Below are positions 1 to 6,852 of a DNA stretch of 8,625 bases, piece after piece; within the stretch, counting starts at the first letter, position 1; each line of letters opens with the position of its first letter. The stretch comes from an uncultured Gammaproteobacteria bacterium. Lineage in GTDB: Bacteria; Pseudomonadota; Gammaproteobacteria; CAIUAS01. The DNA lies in NCBI GenBank assembly GCA_903897205.1, contig CAIUAS010000089.1:1-8625 (forward strand), written 5' to 3'. A program made the translations under genes and the position numbers. The notes below the pieces were generated by a model that was not told the DNA's origin, did not search any database, and saw only the letters and a program-made list of their open reading frames with translations.

Positions 1-70
1 CTGGCCAGCCCCATTGATTTTTTAATTCATCAAAATTATTTTCACTATCTGCCCAATCCTGATTTAGCAT
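1..70 (-). CDS. 5' end of the gene after murC (partial, unidentified)
   Basis: An ATG at 70-68 follows the murC stop codon directly (TAAATG on the minus strand) and stays open for 23 codons to the window edge, giving MLNQDWADSENNFDELKNQW and then GWP. An AGGGA ribosome-binding site lies inside the last codons of murC, about six bases before the ATG, so translation is probably coupled to murC. The visible peptide is hydrophilic and acidic. By dcw gene order the next gene is usually murB, ddl or ftsQ. The peptide does not resemble the usual N-terminus of MurB or Ddl; a cytoplasmic tail of FtsQ is possible, but nothing visible proves it. The reading frame is likely real; its product is not determined. 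Confidence 0.6.
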   Translation of the reverse strand, partial: MLNQDWADSENNFDELKNQWGWP

Positions 71-1489
71 TTATTTTCCCTGATTGTTAACCAGTCGTGC
101 CGCAATGCCGCCAATATCACCCGCTCCCTGGGTTAATAAAAGATCGCCCGCTTGCACGACGCCTTCTAAGGCTGAGATTAAATCTTGCGTGGTTTCCACA
201 AAAATAGGATCTACTTTGCCGCGTTGGCGAATATTACGACATAAAGAACGGCCATCTGCACCAGCAATGGGTTGCTCACCGGCAGGGTAAACTTCTAATA
301 ATAATAGAACATCTACTTCAGATAAAACACGGGCAAAATCTTCAAATAAATCCCTGGTGCGTGAATATCGATGTGGCTGATAAGCCATTACTAAGCGGCG
401 CCCTGGCCATGCAGCGCGAATGGCTTGTAGGGTAGCCATAATTTCGCGGGGATGATGACCATAATCATCAATTAATAATAAAGATTGATTGGCCAATTTA
501 AAATTATCATACAGTTGAAAACGACGACCAACACCTGAAAAATGATTCAATGCGTTAGCAATTGCTTCATCGCCAACACCTAATTCGCTAGCAACTGCAA
601 TAGCGGCAAGTGCATTTAATACATTATGCTGTCCTGCCAAATTTAAGTTGATTGATAAATTCGCCCTGCCTGGACGCGTCACCGTAAAATAATTGCGAAC
701 GCCTTTTTGAACATAATCAATTGCGCGAATATCCGCCTCTGCAGCAAAACCATAAGTAAGGATTGGACGAGAAATTTCTGGAATAATTTCTCGCACGATA
801 GGATCATCTAGGCATAAAACCGCCAAACCATAAAAAGGCAAATGATGCAAAAATTCGATAAAGGTGTGACGCAGTTGCGAAAAATCACCGTGATAGGTAT
901 CCATATGATCGGCATCAATATTAGTTACAATAGCAATCATTGGTTGTAAATATAAAAAAGAAGCGTCGCTTTCATCAGCCTCTGCCACTAAATAGCGGCT
1001 TGCACCTAAACGAGCATTCGTTCCTGCACTATTAAGCAACCCCCCAATAACGAAGGTCGGATCTAAATCGCCTTCGGCTAATAAACTAGCTGCTAAGCTA
1101 GTCGTTGTTGTTTTACCGTGAGTACCTGCAACAGCTATGCCATAGCGAAAACGCATAAGCTCAGCCAACATTAAAGCACGTGGAACCACCGGAATTCTTT
1201 GTTGTTTAGCCGCGACTATTTCGGGATTATTATCAGCAATAGCTGTTGAACGCACCACTACATCAGCCCCATTGACATGGCTTTCTTGATGGCCTGTCAG
1301 AATACGAGCCCCTAATTTTTGCAAGCGCTTGGTAACCGTATTTTCATTCAAATCAGAACCTGAAATATAATAACCTTGCGTTAATAAAACTTCCGCTATC
1401 CCACCCATTCCTGCACCGCCGATACCCACAAAGTGAATATGCTTAATACGGCCCATGGTGGGATTTTTTGCTGCAAAACTTGTACTCAT
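71..1489 (-). CDS. murC: UDP-N-acetylmuramate--L-alanine ligase MurC
   Basis: Cytoplasmic ATP-dependent ligase that adds L-alanine to UDP-MurNAc, the first amino-acid step of peptidoglycan precursor synthesis. The 472 residues form the three Mur ligase domains and closely follow E. coli MurC. Visible motifs are the N-terminal UDP-binding loop GIGGAGMGGIAE (about 22-33), the P-loop AGTHGKTTT (121-129), EADESDASF (170-178), TNIDADHMD (189-197), DDYGHHPRE (341-349) and QPHRYSRTRDL (371-381). All expected catalytic residues appear present. The ATG at 1489 is preceded by TAAGAG with a 10-base spacer; an internal Met12 just before GRIKHIHF is an alternative start. It lies 28 bases after ftsW, where murG would normally intervene, and its TAA stop abuts the ATG of the next gene. 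Confidence 0.98.
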   Translation of the reverse strand: MSTSFAAKNPTMGRIKHIHFVGIGGAGMGGIAEVLLTQGYYISGSDLNENTVTKRLQKLGARILTGHQESHVNGADVVVRSTAIADNNPEIVAAKQQRIPVVPRALMLAELMRFRYGIAVAGTHGKTTTTSLAASLLAEGDLDPTFVIGGLLNSAGTNARLGASRYLVAEADESDASFLYLQPMIAIVTNIDADHMDTYHGDFSQLRHTFIEFLHHLPFYGLAVLCLDDPIVREIIPEISRPILTYGFAAEADIRAIDYVQKGVRNYFTVTRPGRANLSINLNLAGQHNVLNALAAIAVASELGVGDEAIANALNHFSGVGRRFQLYDNFKLANQSLLLIDDYGHHPREIMATLQAIRAAWPGRRLVMAYQPHRYSRTRDLFEDFARVLSEVDVLLLLEVYPAGEQPIAGADGRSLCRNIRQRGKVDPIFVETTQDLISALEGVVQAGDLLLTQGAGDIGGIAARLVNNQGK

Positions 1490-1517
1490 ATGATATTAAC
1501 TCTTAAATTAATTAGGC

Positions 1518-2693
1518 TCACTCACGTCGGTTTCGATAACCATAGGATAACAAACGCGATTCATGATCAATTTTCAATAAAATCGCTATTACCACACACA
1601 TCATCAATAAACTGCTACCACCATAACTCATAAAAGGCAGGGTTAATCCCTTCGTAGGCAATACACCCGTATTAACACCGATATTAATTAGCACTTGCAG
1701 CGCCGTTTCAATTCCAAAACCATAGGCTATATAGGCGGCGAAATGTCTATTTTCTGCATAGGCTTTACGGCCAATTGCTAAAGCACGGCCCACTACTACC
1801 GCAAAAAGCGCTAAGATAACCAAACCACCTAGCAATCCAAGCTCTTCAGTTAATACCGCGAATAAAAAATCAGTGTGCGCTTCAGGCAAATAAAATAATT
1901 TTTGTATGCTCTCGCCTAAACCAACGCCAAACCAACCGCCACGACCAAAAGCAATTAAGGATTGAGTAAGCTGATAACCACTATCAAACTGACTAGCCCA
2001 CGGATTTAAAAAACTAGTTAAGCGCAGCATTCTATAAGGTGATGAAATGGCGATACTCGCCAAAGAAACAACCACAAAACCAAATAACACAGCAAATTGC
2101 CATAAGCGTACACCTGCTAAAAATAACATGCCTAGGCTCGTGGTAATAATAACGCTCGTAGCACCAAAATCAGGTTCGCGCAATAATAATAGTGCAACGA
2201 CCCCAAGAATTATCAGCGGTTTTACAAATCCACTAATTTGGGTCCGTACTTCTCTATCATGTCGTACTAAATAATCTGCTAAATAAATAATAACCGCTAC
2301 TTTAGCAAATTCAGAAACCTGAATACCAAGGGGCCCTATTCCAAGCCAACGCATACTTCCATTCACTTCGCGCCCTAATTTAGGAACCAATACTAATATT
2401 AATAACACCAAACTAATTAATAATAATACCGTGCCAAACTGTTGCCAGTTTTTAATATTAATTTTAAAAACAAAAAACCCTAAAATAACACCCAGCGCCA
2501 AATAGGAAATTTGTCTAAATAAAAAATGAAAAGGTTGATGGTAAAGGCGATCGGCAATGACAATTGAGGTGGAAGCAACCATCAATAGACCAAGTACTAA
2601 TAATGCAATTGTCGCTAATAACAAATACCGATCATAAAGCACAACCGGCGGAATCCCTCGCTCGTGGGTTGCAGCCATTTTAAATGGTGTCAT
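1518..2693 (-). CDS. ftsW: Septal peptidoglycan polymerase FtsW (SEDS family)
   Basis: Inner-membrane SEDS glycosyltransferase that polymerises lipid II at the division septum with its partner PBP3 (FtsI). From the ATG at 2693 it is 391 residues with about ten hydrophobic segments, the first near residues 23-45. Family motifs are present: REPDFGAT (about 172-179), YQLTQSLIAFGRGG (240-253), PEAHTDF (270-276) holding the Asp275 that corresponds to the essential aspartate of E. coli FtsW, and GVLPTKGLTLPFMSYGGSS near the C-terminus. The open frame extends upstream to a TTG at 2726, but that codon has no ribosome-binding site, whereas the ATG at 2693 has a good AGGA. RodA is the close paralogue; the position between murD and murC makes FtsW the better name. 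Confidence 0.96.
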   Translation of the reverse strand: MTPFKMAATHERGIPPVVLYDRYLLLATIALLVLGLLMVASTSIVIADRLYHQPFHFLFRQISYLALGVILGFFVFKINIKNWQQFGTVLLLISLVLLILVLVPKLGREVNGSMRWLGIGPLGIQVSEFAKVAVIIYLADYLVRHDREVRTQISGFVKPLIILGVVALLLLREPDFGATSVIITTSLGMLFLAGVRLWQFAVLFGFVVVSLASIAISSPYRMLRLTSFLNPWASQFDSGYQLTQSLIAFGRGGWFGVGLGESIQKLFYLPEAHTDFLFAVLTEELGLLGGLVILALFAVVVGRALAIGRKAYAENRHFAAYIAYGFGIETALQVLINIGVNTGVLPTKGLTLPFMSYGGSSLLMMCVVIAILLKIDHESRLLSYGYRNRRE

Positions 2694-2699
2694 AATTTT

Positions 2700-2705
2700 T
2701 CCTAA
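2700..2705 (-). promoter_or_regulatory. Ribosome-binding site deciding the ftsW start
   Basis: The minus strand reads TTAGGAAAAATTATG here, placing an AGGA core six bases before the ATG at 2693-2691. The upstream in-frame TTG at 2726 is preceded only by AT-rich sequence with no purine-rich site. This supports starting FtsW at 2693 and leaves a 47-base gap after murD. Confidence 0.65.
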
Positions 2706-2740
2706 GAGATGCTCATCATTAAGCAAAATATATTTTTCTG

Positions 2741-4096
2741 CTAGATAACTTCTAAATTGCTATGATATAAATTGCTTACGGCAGCCTTAAAAATATCACC
2801 ACGCTCCGCATAATCACGAAACATGTCCCAGCTAGCACACGCAGGTGATAGCAATATCACATCACCACTTTGTGCGATGCGGCGGGCGTATAATACTGCC
2901 TCTTCGAGATTTTTGACATGGCTAATAGATACTGTATCGGCTAAGGCCGTTGCCAATAAAGGAGCATCTTGTCCTAATAAAATAACCTGACGAACATATG
3001 AGTTCACTGGATCACGCAAGGGAGCAAAATCTGCACCTTTACCAAGTCCACCCGCTATTAAAATTATTTTGCCAGTCAGCGTGCCACCAATCCCTTGAAT
3101 AGCCGCCACAGTAGATCCTACATTAGTGCCTTTGGAATCATCATACCAAGCAATATTATCCTGCTCTAAAATCCACTCACAACGATGAGGCAATCCTTTG
3201 AATATTCGTAAAGCTTGCAACATAGATGGCACCGGTAAATTCAAAGCAGTCCCAATAGCTAATGCCGCTAAAGCATTCGACCAATTATGGCGCCCTTTAA
3301 TGCGTAGCTCGTTTGTATTTAACAAAGCTTGTTCCGCAATACTGAGCCAAGTTTCGCCCTTTATTTCTAAAAGTCCAAACTCATCAGCACCTGGTGCAGT
3401 TAAACCAAAAGTTATTTTACGCGATGCTGATTCCAAGGGAACTGTCGCCTCATCATCACGATTATAAATAGCCGTTTGACAATTTTGATAAATACGCCAC
3501 TTAGCAGCCATGTAATTTGTCATGGTGCCATGCCGATCTAAATGATCTTCACTGACATTTAAAATGGCGGCCGCAATAAGTTGTAAAGAATAAGTGGTTT
3601 CTAATTGAAAACTGGAAAGCTCTAAGACGTAATAATCTGGAATATTTTCTATTAATAAATCAAGGGCTGGAGTACCAATATTGCCACCAACCAAAACTCT
3701 TTTACCTGCCTGCGCCAACATTTCCCCTACCAAAGTAGTAACCGTTCCTTTGGCATTCGTTCCAGTAATTCCAATGACAGGCGCTTTAGCAACCCGTAGA
3801 AATAATTCAATATCGCCTATAACAGGAATGCCTGCTTGCTTTGCTTTAACGATAGCGGGTATTTCTAACGACAAGCCCGGACTTACCACAATTTCCGTTG
3901 CTTGCAAAAATAGTTTTTCATCTATTTCGCCCACATAAAACGCAACAGCCGGAAACTCTTTTTGTATTTTCTGCAAATCTGGAAAATTCTCGCGTGTATC
4001 CACCGCAATTAAAGAAATATCTTGCTTTGCAAGATAATGCAGACATGATAAACCTGTTTTACCAAGACCTAAAATAATCGTTTTGTTAGTATACAT
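2741..4096 (-). CDS. murD: UDP-N-acetylmuramoyl-L-alanine--D-glutamate ligase MurD
   Basis: Cytoplasmic ATP-dependent ligase that adds D-glutamate to UDP-MurNAc-L-Ala. The 451 residues match E. coli MurD along the whole length: N-terminal GLGKTGLSC (about 10-18) and DTR (33-35) of the UDP-binding domain, VLELSSFQLETT (157-168), LNVSEDHLDRH (179-189), the expected carbamylated lysine in AAKWRIYQN (Lys199), GRHNWSNALAA (268-278), DSKGTNVGST (320-329) and LLSPACASWD (415-424). The P-loop is unusual: it reads GTNAKGT (112-118), whereas the family has G-T/S-N-G-K-S/T-T/S, so both a glycine and the hydroxyl residue after the lysine are changed. No frameshift or internal stop is visible and the rest is well conserved, so I read it as a functional gene. 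It starts 10 bases after mraY with a TAAGAG just upstream of the ATG. Confidence 0.97.
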   Translation of the reverse strand: MYTNKTIILGLGKTGLSCLHYLAKQDISLIAVDTRENFPDLQKIQKEFPAVAFYVGEIDEKLFLQATEIVVSPGLSLEIPAIVKAKQAGIPVIGDIELFLRVAKAPVIGITGTNAKGTVTTLVGEMLAQAGKRVLVGGNIGTPALDLLIENIPDYYVLELSSFQLETTYSLQLIAAAILNVSEDHLDRHGTMTNYMAAKWRIYQNCQTAIYNRDDEATVPLESASRKITFGLTAPGADEFGLLEIKGETWLSIAEQALLNTNELRIKGRHNWSNALAALAIGTALNLPVPSMLQALRIFKGLPHRCEWILEQDNIAWYDDSKGTNVGSTVAAIQGIGGTLTGKIILIAGGLGKGADFAPLRDPVNSYVRQVILLGQDAPLLATALADTVSISHVKNLEEAVLYARRIAQSGDVILLSPACASWDMFRDYAERGDIFKAAVSNLYHSNLEVI

Positions 4097-4106
4097 ACGC
4101 TCTTAG

Positions 4107-5189
4107 TTATCTTAATTTTAGTGTTGCCAAACCACACAGAACCAATATTACCGTTATGATCCAAAACCGCACAATAACACGCGGCTCTGGCCAACCTTTT
4201 AATTCAAAGTGATGATGGATCGGCGCCATTCGAAAAATGCGTTTGCCTCTTAATTTATAAGAACCTACCTGCAAAATGACGGAAATAGTTTCTAAAACAA
4301 ACACTCCCCCCATAATGAACAATACAATTTCTTGCCGCACTATGATGGCCATAATACCTAAAGCAGCGCCTAATCCTAATGCGCCCACATCCCCCATAAA
4401 AACTTGCGCAGGATAAGTATTAAACCAAAGAAATCCCAAGCCAGCGCCTACTAAAGCACCACAAAACACCACAATTTCGCCGGCACCTGGAATAAAAGGA
4501 ATTGCTAAATAATTAGCAAATGACAAATTGCCGCTAGCATAAGCAAATATGCCTAAAGCGCCACCGACTAATACCGTCGGCAAAATTGCTAATCCATCTA
4601 AACCATCGGTTAAATTAACCGCATTGCTCGCACCCACAATCACAAAATAACTAAGAAAAATATATAAAACACCCAGGTTAATAATCACATTTTTAAAAAA
4701 AGGAATAAAAAATTGTGTCTCTGCTGGCGAGTGCGCCGTCATATATAAAAAAATAGCCGCACTGAATCCTAAAATCGATTGCCAAAAATATTTCCATCGC
4801 GCTGGCAATCCTTTGCTATTTTTTAACATCAACTTGCGGTAATCATCAACCCAACCAATCGCCCCAAAACCTAAAGTAGTTACCAACACTACCCAAATAT
4901 AACGATTAGACCAATCACCCCATAATAACGTAGTTAACGCAATAGCGATAAGAATCAATGCACCACCCATCGTTGGCGTACCGGCCTTACTTAAATGACT
5001 TTTAGGCCCATCATCTCGTACAGTTTGTCCAATCTGATGTTCACTTAAATGACGAATCATTTTAGGTCCCACCAACAAAGAAATAACTAACGCCGTGATC
5101 GTCGCCAAAATAGCGCGCAACGTTAAATATTGAAAAACATGAAACGCCCGATAAAAATGCGCAAGATACTCAGTCAACCATAATAACAT
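4107..5189 (-). CDS. mraY: Phospho-N-acetylmuramoyl-pentapeptide-transferase MraY
   Basis: Integral inner-membrane enzyme that transfers phospho-MurNAc-pentapeptide from UDP to undecaprenyl phosphate, forming lipid I. It has 360 residues, the same length as E. coli MraY, and about ten hydrophobic segments. Signature elements are SKAGTPTMGG (67-76), the catalytic aspartate pair in GWVDDYRK (Asp115, Asp116), NLTDGLDGL (192-200), the third catalytic aspartate in VFMGDVGALGLG (Asp267), and the histidine cluster PIHHHFELKGWPE (323-335). The ATG at 5189 is preceded by AGGG with a seven-base spacer. It is followed closely by murD but separated from murF by 236 bases containing copy 1 of the repeat element. 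Confidence 0.98.
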   Translation of the reverse strand: MLLWLTEYLAHFYRAFHVFQYLTLRAILATITALVISLLVGPKMIRHLSEHQIGQTVRDDGPKSHLSKAGTPTMGGALILIAIALTTLLWGDWSNRYIWVVLVTTLGFGAIGWVDDYRKLMLKNSKGLPARWKYFWQSILGFSAAIFLYMTAHSPAETQFFIPFFKNVIINLGVLYIFLSYFVIVGASNAVNLTDGLDGLAILPTVLVGGALGIFAYASGNLSFANYLAIPFIPGAGEIVVFCGALVGAGLGFLWFNTYPAQVFMGDVGALGLGAALGIMAIIVRQEIVLFIMGGVFVLETISVILQVGSYKLRGKRIFRMAPIHHHFELKGWPEPRVIVRFWIITVILVLCGLATLKLR

Positions 5190-5284
5190 TTCTTAACCCT
5201 ATTCATTTTTAAACTTTCTTTGCCACAAAATATTTTTATAAATACATTAATAATTTGCAATCACAGTGTTGAATTCAAACTTAT
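5190..5284. other. AT-rich leader between repeat copy 1 and mraY
   Basis: This segment has no open frame of note and is very AT-rich. Read on the minus strand it contains TTGAAT followed after 17 bases by AATTAT, a possible but weak sigma70-type pair about 60 to 85 bases before mraY. The AGGG ribosome-binding site of mraY lies at its end. I see no terminator or strong operator. Confidence 0.3.
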
Positions 5285-5403
5285 ACTTTAGTTAGATTCA
5301 TCCCTTTATTATTTTATAAACATTTGCGGCAGGATAGCCGCAAGTAGCTACATGGATGTATTTATGCGTGTTTATAAAATAATAAAGGGATGAATCTAAC
5401 CGG
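5285..5403 (-). repeat. Long-hairpin intergenic element, copy 1
   Basis: A 119-bp element. A perfect 32-bp inverted repeat (5291-5322 with 5369-5400) flanks a 46-base centre. Inside, TTGCGGC/GCCGCAA (5324-5330 with 5337-5343) and TACAT/ATGTA (5349-5353 with 5356-5360) form two small hairpins, so the predicted fold is a three-way junction. Shared with copy 2 are the outer ends (ACTTTAGTTAG at 5285-5295, CTAACCGG at 5396-5403) and the 56-base core 5318-5373, which differs by one base. The 22-base arms between them (5296-5317 and 5374-5395) are unrelated to those of copy 2. It begins 22 bases after the murF stop codon in the direction of transcription. No T-run follows the stem, so it does not look like an intrinsic terminator. 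The strand given is that of the host operon. Confidence 0.93.
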
Positions 5404-5425
5404 TACAGAACCCTATTTCTAAAAA

Positions 5426-6766
5426 TCACAACAAAGCCGCAACAACCTGCTCCATCTTCGCACTCCGCGATCCCTTCACTAACACAGTCACGTCAGCATT
5501 TAAAACTCCACGCACCGCATCACTTAACTTTGTTTTGTCTTCAAAATAATAAGCACCTTCACCAAAAGCTTTTGCAGCAACCTGACTCAATTTACCCCAA
5601 GCATATAATTTATTAATACCTAATTGCTTAGCCAATAAACCAATGTCACTATGATGCTGTTCAGCGCTATCTCCAAGTTCACCCATATCACCTAACACAA
5701 AAACCCGCTCGCCTTTATAATTTGCTAATACTTGCAACGCTGCACGCACCGAAAAAGGATTGGCATTATAAGTATCGTCAAAAACACGGGCACCCGCTTG
5801 TCCTTGCCGCATAACCAAACGTCCATTAACCGGCTGCATTTTTTCTAATCCGGTTTTTATTGCACTTAAAGATGCGCCTACTGCATAACTAGCCGCCGCT
5901 GCCGCTGCCGCATTTAATACATTATGCCGGCCTAATAAAGGCAATCGAATAACTATCTCTCCATCCTTGGTTGTCAATACAAAACTAAAATGCCCTTCTT
6001 GGGAAGCGTTTAAAGAATGTGCTTGAAAATCTGCCGTATTATCAATACCAAACGTTATAATTTTTTTATCAACTAGTTTTTGTTTTAACCACGCTGCAAA
6101 CGGATCATCCGCATTAATTAAAGCAACCCCTGCTTTATCAAGCCCGGCAAAAATTTCTGCTTTTGCTTGTGCAACACCTTCAACACTACCAAAACCTGCT
6201 AAATGTGCAGGTGCAATATTATTAATCAAAGCAACGGTTGGCTGGGTCAGGTGAGTCAAATAAGCAATTTCACCAAGATGATTTGCTCCCATTTCAATAA
6301 CCGCATATTGATGTTCAGGTTGCAACTTTAATAAAGAAAGAGGTACGCCAATATCATTATTTAAAGTGCCTTCACTCGCTAACGTTGAACCACATTCTGC
6401 TAAGATAGAATGAATCATTTCTTTTACCGTGGTTTTTCCACAACTGCCAGTTAACGCAACGATGGGTAATTGCAATTGTTTACGATGCCACGCGGCTAAT
6501 TCTCCTAGTGCTTTGTGCGTATCTACTACTTGTAATAAAGGCAAATCAACTTTCACTGCTTTACTAACAATCGCAGCAGCGGCACCTTTATTTTTTACTG
6601 CTTCAAGAAATTGATGGCCATCAAAATTTGGCCCGACCAATGCAATAAAAAGTTGCCCCGGTTTAAGCGTACGCGAGTCCGTACTAACAAAATTAAATTC
6701 AGCATCCTTATTAATTAATTGCCCATTTAATACTAAATTAATTTGTGATAATGCCAACTTATTCAT
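5426..6766 (-). CDS. murF: UDP-N-acetylmuramoyl-tripeptide--D-alanyl-D-alanine ligase MurF
   Basis: Cytoplasmic ATP-dependent ligase that adds D-Ala-D-Ala to UDP-MurNAc-tripeptide, completing the pentapeptide used by MraY. The 446 residues show the MurF layout: STDSRTLKPGQLFIAL in the N-terminal domain (28-43), the P-loop ALTGSCGKTTVKEM (104-117), LNNDIGVPLSLL (135-146), EMGANHLGEI (158-167), the expected carbamylated lysine in AKAEIF (Lys202), GRHNVLNA (279-286), DDTYNANP (330-337), LGDMGELG (358-365) and the C-terminal KGSRSAKME (431-439). The ATG at 6766 has GGTGAG four bases upstream. It is flanked by both repeat copies: copy 2 lies in its leader and copy 1 follows its TGA stop. Confidence 0.98.
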   Translation of the reverse strand: MNKLALSQINLVLNGQLINKDAEFNFVSTDSRTLKPGQLFIALVGPNFDGHQFLEAVKNKGAAAAIVSKAVKVDLPLLQVVDTHKALGELAAWHRKQLQLPIVALTGSCGKTTVKEMIHSILAECGSTLASEGTLNNDIGVPLSLLKLQPEHQYAVIEMGANHLGEIAYLTHLTQPTVALINNIAPAHLAGFGSVEGVAQAKAEIFAGLDKAGVALINADDPFAAWLKQKLVDKKIITFGIDNTADFQAHSLNASQEGHFSFVLTTKDGEIVIRLPLLGRHNVLNAAAAAAASYAVGASLSAIKTGLEKMQPVNGRLVMRQGQAGARVFDDTYNANPFSVRAALQVLANYKGERVFVLGDMGELGDSAEQHHSDIGLLAKQLGINKLYAWGKLSQVAAKAFGEGAYYFEDKTKLSDAVRGVLNADVTVLVKGSRSAKMEQVVAALL

Positions 6767-6852
6767 TTAACTCACCAAAGAAATATTTCGTTTATAATCA
6801 GCTAATATATTTTAGGTACATATTACTTATACAAATTCCATTATAAAAGCAC
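6767..6852. other. AT-rich leader between repeat copy 2 and murF
   Basis: A short AT-rich stretch without an open frame. On the minus strand a TATAAT hexamer occurs at about 6840-6845, right after the repeat element, but no recognisable -35 lies 16 to 18 bases before it, so a promoter is only possible. The GGTGAG ribosome-binding site of murF is at the end of this stretch. Confidence 0.3.

Noticed and set aside
2694..2726. Extended FtsW N-terminus from a TTG at 2726
   Set aside because: No ribosome-binding site precedes the TTG, while the ATG at 2693 has a well-spaced AGGA; the extra 11 residues are not needed for any FtsW feature.
5291..5400. Integron attC recombination site
   Set aside because: attC sites also have variable but self-complementary arms, but their conserved ends read 5' RYYYAAC...GTTRRRY 3'. 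Here the ends read GTTAG...CTAAC, the opposite polarity, copy 2 does not fit GTTRRRY, and there is no cassette structure or integrase in the window.
5285..5403. Rho-independent terminator between murF and mraY
   Set aside because: The stem is followed on the minus strand by TAAAGTATAAG and on the plus strand by CGGTACAG, with no T-run. It also sits inside a pathway operon whose downstream genes are essential.
6840..6845. TATAAT promoter for murF
   Set aside because: The -10 hexamer is perfect but no -35-like sequence is found at 16 to 18 bases upstream, and the surrounding DNA is so AT-rich that such hexamers are expected by chance.
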